Shown here: piece after piece, positions 41,625 through 48,808 of the stretch | Layout of the letters: every line of letters starts with the position of its first letter | Numbering within the stretch: position 1 is the stretch's first letter | DNA from: Paenibacillus sp. MMS18-CY102 | Lineage (GTDB): Bacteria > Bacillota > Bacilli > Paenibacillales > Paenibacillaceae | Length of the DNA: 64,000 nt | Direction: 5' to 3' | NCBI RefSeq assembly: GCF_009789195.1 | Contig: NZ_WSTC01000004.1 | Coordinates: forward strand, 151,579-215,578 | Program-made: the position numbers and the translations under genes | Notes under the pieces: model-generated | What the model was told of the DNA's origin: nothing | What the model saw: the letters and a program-made list of their open reading frames with translations, nothing else | The model's database searches: none

Positions 41625-41976
41625 CGTTGCACGGTTTGCAATGACGCATCAGCATTCGTCGCGAACTCACCTTCTCCTCACTCAGATTGCACTAGCGCCT
41701 CAGTGTCTCCACCATTTCACCGCTCTCGTTGCACGTTTTGCAACGACACCTCTAGTTAACCATCGCCAACTCACCTTCCCATTGCATTCTGTACAATGGC
41801 CTCACCCATCTACCCCGCCACATGTGCTGTCATTGTATTTTGCGCAATGGCACAGTGCGATTTTAGTGTGTTAGCCGCCTAACTAGCCCATCTGGCTCTT
41901 TCCCATTGTACAGTGTGCAATGACACATCAATTATCGCCGCTACTGCACCGTCCCCATTGCACGTTCTGCAATGAG
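41625..41976. repeat. Degenerate ~52-base tandem repeat with 21-base palindromic core, family C
   Basis: Six 21-base palindromes of the type CATTGCACGTTCTGCAATG begin at 41625, 41727, 41780, 41831, 41904 and 41956. A seventh degenerate one is near 41684, so most spacings are 51-53 bases. The spacers share CATC and ACTCACCTTC-like text. The array fills the gene-free stretch 41577-42011 between two convergent genes; no open frame there looks real. Confidence 0.82.
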
Positions 41977-42011
41977 GATGCACCCAGCCGGGTGCGCTTC
42001 ATCTTAGTGCA

Positions 42012-42046
42012 CAAAAAAAGGAGCAGAGATCGCTCTCTCTGCTCCG
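42012..42046 (-). terminator. Terminator of the hmp gene
   Basis: On the minus strand GGAGCAGAG pairs with CTCTGCTCC around an eight-base loop and is followed by seven T residues. Confidence 0.88.
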
Positions 42047-42067
42047 TTCCGCGTGCTCCGCCCTTGA

Positions 42068-43306
42068 TTACAGCTGCCCAGCCGGACCAAAAAATTCGTA
42101 CCGAATTCGCTCTGCATCCACGCCTTGCGCACGCAGCGCTTCGACGATCGCGCGCATGAACGCTACCGGACCGCAAATGTAGAATACGCCGTCCGCTGGC
42201 GCTTCCGCCGCCAGGTAAGCCGCGTCAATCCGTCCCTCATGGTGGAAGCGCTCCGCTGCCCGGTCTTCCGCCGTCGGGTGCTCATACACGAAGCGCACTT
42301 TTGCCCCGCCGCCAGCAATCTGCTTCGCTGTCTCCAGCACCTCATCCCTTAACGCGTGCACGTTGCCATTCACCGCTGCATGCAAGAAAGTAACCGTGCG
42401 ATGCGGATGCAAACCGCTCTCCGCATCAGCCGCTGCCGCATGCAGCATGCTGACCATCGGGGTCAAGCCGACGCCACCACTCACTAGCACGACAGGGCGG
42501 CTATCCTCGCGGTCCATGTAGAAGTCGCCTGCCGGCGCCGACAATTCAAGCACATCGCCCGTCTGCAGCCGCTCATGAATATAGGTCGATACGACACCCG
42601 CTTCCTTCGGGCCATCAACTGCTCCATCCTCACGCTTAACCGTCAGCCTGTAGTAAGGCTTGCCTGGCTCGCTCGATAAGCTATATTGGCGGTTAACCGT
42701 ATAGGGATAACCCGGGATGTCCATCTTCACCGTCACATATTGTCCTGGCTTGAACGACGCGATCCGCCCGCCGTCCTGCGGCACGAGATACAGCGATGTG
42801 ATAATGTCGCTCTCCGGCTGCTTGCGCTCCACGACGAACGGCCGGAATGCCGCCCAACCGCCGCTAGCTTCCTCTGCCTCGCGATACATCTCCGCCTCAA
42901 CCCCGATGAACGCATCAGCGATGACGCCATACGCTTCTCCCCACGCACCCAAAATCTCAGGCGTTGCCGCGTCACCCAAAACCTCCGAGATGGCTGCCAG
43001 CAAATTTTCGCCAACGATTGGGTAATGCTCGGCGCGAATGCCCAAGCTGCGGTGCTTATGCGCAATTACGCGTACAGCCGGCAAGATCGCTCCCAAATTA
43101 TCGATATGCGCAGCAGCCGCATAAACCGCATTCGCTAGCGCCTGCTGTTGGCGGCCTTGCTTCTGGTTCGCTTGATTAAACACATGGAGAAGCTCCGGAT
43201 GTTTCTCGAATAACCTTTTATAAAAATGCTGGGTAATCGCTAAGCCATGCTCTGCTAGTACGGGCACTGTCGACTTAATCGTCGCGATGGTTTGTTGGTT
43301 TAACAT
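42068..43306 (-). CDS. hmp: Flavohaemoglobin, nitric oxide dioxygenase
   Basis: ATG 43306 follows GGAG with 10-base spacing and gives the canonical [21 protein letters not shown] start; 412 residues fits the family. The globin domain has the distal tyrosine ([10 protein letters not shown]) and proximal histidine ([13 protein letters not shown]). The FAD domain carries RQYSLSS and the NAD domain [18 protein letters not shown] and [10 protein letters not shown]. It oxidises NO to nitrate with oxygen and NADH. A CRP/FNR-type operator sits at -42 relative to the likely transcription start. Confidence 0.96.
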   Translation of the reverse strand: MLNQQTIATIKSTVPVLAEHGLAITQHFYKRLFEKHPELLHVFNQANQKQGRQQQALANAVYAAAAHIDNLGAILPAVRVIAHKHRSLGIRAEHYPIVGENLLAAISEVLGDAATPEILGAWGEAYGVIADAFIGVEAEMYREAEEASGGWAAFRPFVVERKQPESDIITSLYLVPQDGGRIASFKPGQYVTVKMDIPGYPYTVNRQYSLSSEPGKPYYRLTVKREDGAVDGPKEAGVVSTYIHERLQTGDVLELSAPAGDFYMDREDSRPVVLVSGGVGLTPMVSMLHAAAADAESGLHPHRTVTFLHAAVNGNVHALRDEVLETAKQIAGGGAKVRFVYEHPTAEDRAAERFHHEGRIDAAYLAAEAPADGVFYICGPVAFMRAIVEALRAQGVDAERIRYEFFGPAGQL

Positions 43307-43332
43307 ATAAAATCCGCTCCTCTGCCGATTCA

Positions 43333-43347
43333 ATTAGAATTGCTAAT
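43333..43347. promoter_or_regulatory. Small palindrome near the hmp transcription start
   Basis: ATTAG-AATTG-CTAAT is a perfect 5-5-5 inverted repeat covering the predicted start of hmp transcription. A repressor site is possible; no specific protein can be named. Confidence 0.35.
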
Positions 43348-43350
43348 CGA

Positions 43351-43394
43351 AGTATACCTCCATTGCACTTGGTCCCGGTGTGATTACAATCACA
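43351..43394 (-). promoter_or_regulatory. hmp promoter with Crp/Fnr operator
   Basis: TGTGATTACAATCACA at 43379-43394 is an exact TGTGA-N6-TCACA site, the core of an 18-base perfect palindrome. A -10 element TATACT (minus strand, 43351-43356) predicts transcription starting near 43344. The operator centre is then about 42 bases upstream, the class II activation position used by CRP and FNR. No good -35 is present, as expected for an activated promoter. Confidence 0.7.
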
Positions 43395-43530
43395 CGAGCC
43401 GTGAACGCATTGTGACAATACGCACAAACATATCAGGAAAGGCTTTAACTATTTTGTAACTTGTTCTTTCACACTTCCGTCTATTATGAGGTACATAACA
43501 AGACTAGTTCTTATTCAGGAGGTTACCCTA

Positions 43531-44637
43531 ATGAAATCGCCATTCAAAATGCTTACGCTCGCTGTAGCCGGATCCTGCCTGCTTGCCATCTCCGCCCCAC
43601 TTGCCATGGCACAAAACGCTGCCTCATATACGGCCGATACAGGTACAGCTGCCGTTGTGCCAATCGCTCAATCTGCCCAAACCCAAAACATTAAAGTTAC
43701 AACTAAGCTAATAGAAGAAAAATCCGATACGCTGACGGTCAAGCTGAGCCTCCCTGTCGTAACCGGCATGACAGACACCCATTATCAAGATGAGCTGAAC
43801 AATAGCGTCGAGCGCCAAGCGACGGACGAATTGGACACACTCAAGAAGCAATCGATCGATGACCAGAAGTCAGCCCAAGAAGCTGGGTATGAATTCCGTC
43901 CCTATGACCTTCAAGTCTACTATGAAGTGCATTCCGATGGCAGCGCAGCAACTGGCAGCGTACTATCGTTCGTCACCTACACGTATGAATACACGGGAGG
44001 CGCACATGGCAGCACCCTAGCCGATACCTATAATGTAAAGGCAACGCCAGAAGCGAAGCCCATCACGCTCCAGCAAGCGCTGGGGGAAGGCGGGCTAACC
44101 AGAGCGAATAATGCGGTCCGCCAGCAAATCCAAACGAGTCCAGAAATGTACTTTTACAATGAAATCGTGGATTTCCAAGGCGTATCCCAGGAGCAGCCGT
44201 TCTATATCGAACAAGGAATCACCCATGTTGTTTTCCAACAATATGAGATTGCCCCATACGCTGCTGGAATAATCAACATCGCAGTGACCGATAAAGCAGC
44301 GGCTGGACCTTCGGTAACAATAACGAACAAACAAACCGTTGCTGGCCCTTCCGGGTCGAAGCTCGTGCCACTTCGCCTTACAGCAGCAAGCCTTGGCTAC
44401 AAAATCGCTTGGAACAATAAAACCCATACCGCCGAAGTTTCCCGTGATGCCCAGTGGACAGCCGTTACGCTCAATAAAAACAGCTACTCCCTGAACAAAA
44501 TGGCGCCAATTAAGCTGAGCGCAGCTCCAAGCCAAATCAAAGGAACACTCTATGTTCCCGCAGACTTTTTCAGCAGCATCCTGAAGCTGAACGTGTCGGC
44601 AGATGCCAAAACCGGAGCCATCACGATCAAAGGCTAA
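43531..44637 (+). CDS. Secreted DUF3298/RsiV-like protein with copper-amine-oxidase-N domain
   Basis: ATG 43531 follows AGGAGG and opens a signal peptide (FKMLTLAVAGSCLLAISAPLAMA). The mature protein carries a DUF4163/DUF3298-like pair (LSLPVVTGMTDTHYQDELNNSVERQ..., YTYEYTGGAHGSTLADTYNV, ITHVVFQQYEIAPYAAGIINIAV). This arrangement occurs in RsiV-type anti-sigma factors and lysozyme-binding proteins. A copper amine oxidase N-like domain follows (SGSKLVPLRLTAASLGYKIAWNNKTHTAEVSRD). No membrane anchor or sigma gene is nearby, so an anti-sigma role is not supported; an extracellular binding or inhibitor role is more likely. Confidence 0.8.
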   Translation: MKSPFKMLTLAVAGSCLLAISAPLAMAQNAASYTADTGTAAVVPIAQSAQTQNIKVTTKLIEEKSDTLTVKLSLPVVTGMTDTHYQDELNNSVERQATDELDTLKKQSIDDQKSAQEAGYEFRPYDLQVYYEVHSDGSAATGSVLSFVTYTYEYTGGAHGSTLADTYNVKATPEAKPITLQQALGEGGLTRANNAVRQQIQTSPEMYFYNEIVDFQGVSQEQPFYIEQGITHVVFQQYEIAPYAAGIINIAVTDKAAAGPSVTITNKQTVAGPSGSKLVPLRLTAASLGYKIAWNNKTHTAEVSRDAQWTAVTLNKNSYSLNKMAPIKLSAAPSQIKGTLYVPADFFSSILKLNVSADAKTGAITIKG

Positions 44638-44654
44638 TAGCATCGCGCAAAACA

Positions 44655-44709
44655 AATAAAGGGTCGTTTCCCCCTAGCTTCCTGCTAGGAAAGGAACGGC
44701 CCTTTATTC
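44655..44709. terminator. Bidirectional terminator
   Basis: AATAAAGGGTCGTTTCC pairs with GGAACGGCCCTTTATT around a second stem CCTAGC/GCTAGG. It separates the convergent RsiV-like and XRE genes. Confidence 0.8.
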
Positions 44710-45090
44710 ATCTTCCAACACTTTCTTCGTCTGTTCGGCAATGCGCATAAACGTCTTGAACGCTTTGGGAGACAATTCCCTCTTAGCGCGAAGAATGAAC
44801 TGCACTTCCGGCTCATAGAGCGCATTCTCTTCTTTCACCATGCCTGACACCGGCGCAAAACCCGCAAGCATAAGCAGCTCATTGAGGTCGGCACCTTTCA
44901 AGGCTTGCCCCAACGCGATCGTAGTATCACGGGAAGGGGAGAATCTGCCTTTCTCAACCGAGCTGATAAAGGAGTAGCTGATGCCGGATTTCTCAGCCAG
45001 GTCACGAAGCGACAAGTCGTTCGTCAGCCGTAGCCGCCGAATCGTCTGGCCAAGCTTTTCCTTGTCTTTCCACTCTTCCAAATTGATCAC
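44704..45090 (-). CDS. XRE-family helix-turn-helix regulator with C-terminal extension
   Basis: GTG 45090 begins a 128-residue protein. The HTH spans about residues 12-70 (LGQTIRRLRLTNDLSLRDLAEKSGISYSFISSVEKGRFSPSRDTTIALGQAL). The rest is a helical tail (YEPEVQFILRAKRELSPKAFKTFMRIAEQTKKVL). The first half resembles SinR/ImmR-type repressors. It is divergent from a second XRE gene 165 bases away, with an AT-rich spacer likely to hold both promoters. Target genes are unknown. Confidence 0.85.
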   Translation of the reverse strand: MINLEEWKDKEKLGQTIRRLRLTNDLSLRDLAEKSGISYSFISSVEKGRFSPSRDTTIALGQALKGADLNELLMLAGFAPVSGMVKEENALYEPEVQFILRAKRELSPKAFKTFMRIAEQTKKVLEDE

Positions 45091-45255
45091 CCACCATTAT
45101 CTTACATGTTTTGTTTCACAAAACACAATGCTCCTGCCAAAACATGTGCCCCTATTCGAAACATTCGTGTTGTCATTCAACACAAATTCCTGTATATTAT
45201 ACTCATGGGCATTTATGGAACTACTGGCGTTTAATACTTGAATTTGGTGGTGATT

Positions 45256-45546
45256 ATGTTGTCTACTAATGAAGCCGCGATCGGCAATCGCATTTCTCGC
45301 ATCCGTAAACAGCGTGGCATTACACAGCAACAGCTTGCAGATGCACTTGGCATCGATCGCGCATCTCTATCCCAGATTGAAACTTGTCGCTATTCCCCAC
45401 GTGCAGAGACCATTCGCAAGCTTTCTGATTTTTTCCAATTGCCTATTGGCGACCTCTTCTTCAATCCCTCGTTGGCAGTAGACCGGGATCGCCTAAGCGA
45501 CCCACTCGAAGAATCTTTGGAACGCGTCTCTTCCAGTAACCGCTAG
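45256..45546 (+). CDS. Small XRE-family helix-turn-helix regulator
   Basis: ATG 45256 with GGTGGTGAT upstream is preferred over the TTG at 45238. The 96-residue protein is little more than an HTH (IGNRISRIRKQRGITQQQLADALGIDRASLSQIETCRYSPRAETIRKLSDFFQLPIGDLF) with a short acidic tail. A Cro/CI-like role is likely. It is divergent from another XRE gene, as in small repressor pairs, but no phage or ICE genes are seen around it. Confidence 0.85.
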   Translation: MLSTNEAAIGNRISRIRKQRGITQQQLADALGIDRASLSQIETCRYSPRAETIRKLSDFFQLPIGDLFFNPSLAVDRDRLSDPLEESLERVSSSNR

Positions 45547-45581
45547 CTAAACAACCCCTTTCGGCCAGGAACAATCAGATA

Positions 45582-45620
45582 AGAAGGGCAAGCACTTTAC
45601 AAAGTGCCTGCCCTTCTTTC
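45582..45620 (+). terminator. Terminator of the small XRE gene
   Basis: GAAGGGCAAGCACTTT pairs with AAAGTGCCTGCCCTTC around a short loop, followed by TTTCTGTTT. Confidence 0.85.
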
Positions 45621-45712
45621 TGTTTAGATTCGATTGTACATTTCCATTTTTTAGTTGACGCTCGATTTGGTATCCATGTAATATGCTAAGAAAACGTCTC
45701 GAGGTGACCGAA

Positions 45713-46482
45713 GTGCACAACATATATACAAGTACAGCCAAATGGTATGATGCTGATAATCGGGCCGTTGTTCAAGCGGACATTCCCTTCTACATCGATC
45801 GGGCGCAACAGCTTGGCGGCAACGTGCTCGAATTGGCATGCGGCACTGGCCGCATCACCATCCCTCTCGCTGAAGCAGGCATACCAGTCACAGGGCTGGA
45901 CTACTCGCCCCATATGCTGGAGGTGCTTCACGGCAAGCTCCAGTCCAAGCCCCAACGAACGAAAGAGCATGTCCGCACTATACAAGGCGACATGACAAGC
46001 TTTACTTTCCCGGAGGCATATTCCCTCATCTTCATTCCATTCCGCAGCTTTCAATTGCTAGAGAACGATGAGCAAGCCCTGCAATGCCTCAATAACATCG
46101 CTTGCCATCTAGACGATAATGGGCAGTTTATTCTCAATGTATTCCGGCCTGATCAGGGTTTCACTGACACGTGGGTGCGGTTAGAAGAACAGCTGGATTT
46201 TGAATCAGAGCTTGCTAATGGCGAGAAAGTGACGAGATCTTCCGTCAAGCGTGCGACACCGAACGCCGCTTGCTGTACACGGACTTTATTTACCGCCTGC
46301 ATAAGCAAGATGGCACCGTAGAACAATTTCATGATACCATGCGCATGCGGTACTTTTACGGGGATGAATTGCGCGCACTCATTCAAGCTGCTGGATTGGT
46401 TATTACCGAAGAATATGGCTGGTACGACGGCTCCCCTGTAGAAGCCGGCCGTGAATATATATTTGTTTGCCGCAAAGCATAA
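45713..46482 (+). pseudogene. Class I SAM-dependent methyltransferase, frameshifted
   Basis: GTG 45713 behind GAGGTG gives MHNIYTSTAKWYDADN; an ATG at 45683 is also possible. The methyltransferase core is intact: NVLELACGTGRITIPLAEAG (motif I, SAM binding), VTGLDYSPHMLEV, and TIQGDMTSF. Near 46238-46246 the frame breaks. The first frame runs on with unrelated residues to 46321, while a second frame continues the family sequence QACDTERRLLYTDFIYRLHKQDGTVEQFHDTMRMRYFYGDEL to 46482. The total of 770 bases is one base short of a whole number of codons. A single deletion or a sequencing error explains this. Confidence 0.8.
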
Positions 46483-46485
46483 AGA

Positions 46486-46528
46486 AAGAAGCTCTGCAAA
46501 CCATCGTTTGCCAGAGCTTCTTCCTTCT
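46486..46528. terminator. Bidirectional terminator
   Basis: GAAGAAGCTCTGCAAAC-like and GTTTGCCAGAGCTTCTTC arms form a long hairpin between the methyltransferase remnant and the convergent binding-protein gene. Confidence 0.82.
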
Positions 46529-46536
46529 TAACGAAG

Positions 46537-47529
46537 TTATTTCACGGACAGCAAGCTTTCCGTAATGAATGCCAATTGCGCCTCCAACGATACTGGATCA
46601 TTATACGTATCCGCCTTCGGATTCAGTTGGAACACATGGCCTGCTTTGACGGCAGGGAGCCCTTTCCATACTGCGTTATCATACACTTTGCTTGGATCGC
46701 TGTCATCGCCCGACCACGCGCATGTGAAGACGATGTCTCCGGCAAACTCTGGCAGCTTCTCAAGAGAAATATCTGCCCAGCCCGTACCGCTGTCGATCGC
46801 TTCCTTCTGCGCTTCTGGAGGAGCCTTCAGCCCAAACTCGCCATAGATGATTTCCCCGCCACGTCCGTAATTGTGCCCGAATACGTACAGCCCTTTCGCA
46901 TACGGATTAATGATCGAAACGGTTTTGTTGCCTACCGCCTCTTGCACTTGCGGCTTCAGCTCATTTATTTTCTTCTCCCACTGGTCCACCCACGCTTGCG
47001 CTTCTTGCCCTTTACCGATCAGCTTGCCAAAATCGAGCATCTGCTCCTTATAAGTCAGCTTGCCATATTCGACTGCAACAACCGGTGCGATTTGCTCCAG
47101 CTTGTCGACCCCCTCTGTTCCTGTGTATACAACGATAAGGTCGGGGTTCAGCTCAAGAATTTTTTCCGGGGAAATCGTCTCGCCTAAGTTCTTAACACCG
47201 TCCAGCTTGCCTTCAAAATACGGGTTTTGAATCGCGTCCTGGCCTACGCCAACGAGCTTAGCGCCAAGCGCTATGAAGTATCCCGTATTAAAATTGGTCA
47301 CGTCGACGATACGCTGCGGGTTTTTCGGCACTTGAATATCGCCGTTAGCCGCATGGAATGTAACCTTCTCTCCCTGTCCAGCCGTATCCGTCCCTTCAGC
47401 CCTCGCGTCCGATGCCGTCTCGGTTGCTGGCTTGTCTGTGGCAGCAGCCTCTGTCGATTTATTAGCTGAATGGCCACAAGCAGCCAACATAAGCGTGAGC
47501 ATAAGCATTACTGCTGTAAGTATGTACAT
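46537..47529 (-). CDS. Iron-complex ABC transporter substrate-binding lipoprotein
   Basis: The lipobox is MLAACG, followed by a long Ala/Thr/Glu linker and a class III binding-protein fold: PQRIVDVTNFNTGYFIALGAKLVGVG, NLGETISPEKILELNPDLIVVY, and APVVAVEYGKLTYKEQMLDFGKLIG. It should deliver a ferric siderophore or haem-like ligand to a permease encoded elsewhere. The start ATG 47529 has no ribosome-binding site and no basic n-region. Just upstream the same frame reads FRKSKR, a typical n-region, and an ATG lies one base out of frame with it, suggesting a one-base insertion in TTTT near 47551. Confidence 0.82.
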   Translation of the reverse strand: MYILTAVMLMLTLMLAACGHSANKSTEAAATDKPATETASDARAEGTDTAGQGEKVTFHAANGDIQVPKNPQRIVDVTNFNTGYFIALGAKLVGVGQDAIQNPYFEGKLDGVKNLGETISPEKILELNPDLIVVYTGTEGVDKLEQIAPVVAVEYGKLTYKEQMLDFGKLIGKGQEAQAWVDQWEKKINELKPQVQEAVGNKTVSIINPYAKGLYVFGHNYGRGGEIIYGEFGLKAPPEAQKEAIDSGTGWADISLEKLPEFAGDIVFTCAWSGDDSDPSKVYDNAVWKGLPAVKAGHVFQLNPKADTYNDPVSLEAQLAFITESLLSVK

Positions 47530-47789
47530 CCGTTTAGATTTACGAAAACATGTTGAATATGCAAAAGAGCATCCCTAAAGCCACAATGGCTGGGGACACC
47601 CCTGTTTTTGCAATTACAGCGCTGTTAGCGTTTCACTTGCTTGTGCGCGAACGCGGTGTGCGCCGCATTAAGGTGGCATTAGCACGTGCAGCAGCCTGTT
47701 CATTGCAGTTCGGAGTCAATTTCATAACTCCAATATGCAATGGCATGCCCCGAACCGCTCGATTATGCACTGCATCTGTACCTATAAAT
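47530..47789. other. Gene-free stretch with one long inverted repeat
   Basis: No convincing gene is seen between the binding-protein gene and the qox terminator. At 47701-47742 the arms CATTGCA...GGAGT and ACTCC...TGCAATG form an imperfect hairpin whose ends equal the core of the family C repeats at 41.6-42.0 kb. The plus-strand frame through this region has no ribosome site and is probably accidental. Confidence 0.45.
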
Positions 47790-47834
47790 AAAAAAGCTGC
47801 CCCAAAAGCCATTAAAAACGACTTTTGGGGCAGC
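47790..47834 (-). terminator. Terminator of the qox operon
   Basis: On the minus strand GCTGCCCCAAAAG pairs with CTTTTGGGGCAGC around a 13-base loop and is followed by TTTTTTATT. Confidence 0.9.
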
Positions 47835-47856
47835 CACTTGCGATAAAATATATGCC

Positions 47857-48186
47857 TTAATGAGCAACCGTATTGTAAGCCATAATCCAGATCGAGCCTG
47901 CTACGACTACAACAAGAATCAAGATGGCGAATAACAACGCCGCGATGTTCCACTTCGCGTTCTCGCCTTCCTTCAAGTGCATGAAGAACCATAGCTGTAC
48001 AGCAAATTGAAGCACCGCCAGAATGAGAATGAGCACAATCGTGCCAGTCTTGCTCATCAAGTCGTTCATGACGACGACGAGCGGAATGATCGTCAGGACG
48101 ATCGACATGATGAAGCCGATGACGTAAGACTTCAGCGAGCCGTGGCCGCCTTCATGGCCTGCGCCATGATCGTGATGTTGACCCAT
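47857..48186 (-). CDS. qoxD: Quinol oxidase subunit IV
   Basis: This 109-residue protein has a His-rich N-terminus and three membrane helices (SYVIGFIMSIVLTIIPLVVVM, IVLILILAVLQFAVQLWFFMHL, AALLFAILILVVVVAGSIWIM), matching CyoD/QoxD. It stabilises the core of the haem-copper quinol oxidase. It starts one base after the subunit III stop and ends the operon. Confidence 0.92.
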   Translation of the reverse strand: MGQHHDHGAGHEGGHGSLKSYVIGFIMSIVLTIIPLVVVMNDLMSKTGTIVLILILAVLQFAVQLWFFMHLKEGENAKWNIAALLFAILILVVVVAGSIWIMAYNTVAH

Positions 48187-48187
48187 C

Positions 48188-48808
48188 TTACATCACCCCC
48201 ATCAAGTAAACGACCGTTAGGACGAAAATCCACACGACGTCGAGGAAGTGCCAATACAGGCTAAGCACTTCGACTTTACGCTTCGTAACCGGCGTAATGC
48301 CGCGCTTGCGAAGCTGAATCATAAGCCCGATCATCCATACAAGCCCGATCGATACGTGCAAACCGTGCGTTCCTACGAGCGTGAAGAAGGCCGACAGGAA
48401 GCCGCTTGTAGCAATCGTTGCGCCCTCATGGTTTACCATCTCAACGAACTCATATACTTCAAGGAAAATAAACGCTGCACCGAGCGCGGCGGTAACGCCA
48501 AGCCAAGTGATCAATTGATTTTTCTTGCCAGCATGCATCGCAAGCACTGCAAGCCCGCTCGTGAACGAGCTCGTCAGCAGGATGAATGTTTCAGCGATAA
48601 CGCCTGGCATTTTGAACAACTCTTCAGCCGTTGGACCGCCAGCCGTATTGTCGCGCAATACGACGTAGACGGCAAACAAGCAACCGAAGATGATAACGTC
48701 TGTCATGAGGAATATCCAAAAACCTAGCGTCTTAAGCGATTCCTGATCATGGTGGCCATGATCGTGGTGATCGCCCGCGTGGTTCGCGTGCGAATTCGCA
48801 TTAGCCAT
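48188..48808 (-). CDS. qoxC: Quinol oxidase subunit III
   Basis: This 206-residue protein has five membrane helices and family motifs: FWIFLMTDVIIFGCLFAVYVVL, AETFILLTSSFTSGLAVLAMHAG, and FFTLVGTHGLHVSIGLVWM. Like CyoC it lacks the two N-terminal helices of cytochrome c oxidase subunit III. The N-terminus is His-rich (HANHAGDHHDHGHH). It overlaps the last base of the subunit I gene and abuts qoxD. Confidence 0.95.
   Translation of the reverse strand: MANANSHANHAGDHHDHGHHDQESLKTLGFWIFLMTDVIIFGCLFAVYVVLRDNTAGGPTAEELFKMPGVIAETFILLTSSFTSGLAVLAMHAGKKNQLITWLGVTAALGAAFIFLEVYEFVEMVNHEGATIATSGFLSAFFTLVGTHGLHVSIGLVWMIGLMIQLRKRGITPVTKRKVEVLSLYWHFLDVVWIFVLTVVYLMGVM

Noticed and set aside
41625..41976. 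CRISPR array
   Set aside because: Period and repeat size look CRISPR-like, but the repeats vary, the spacers are related to each other, and no cas genes are present.
43531..44637. Anti-sigma factor RsiV
   Set aside because: The DUF3298-like region is similar, but there is no cytoplasmic sigma-binding part, no membrane helix after the signal peptide and no sigma factor gene nearby.
47550..47846. 98-codon plus-strand frame upstream of the qox terminator
   Set aside because: It includes the terminator hairpin and an inverted repeat, and no ribosome site or family similarity was seen.
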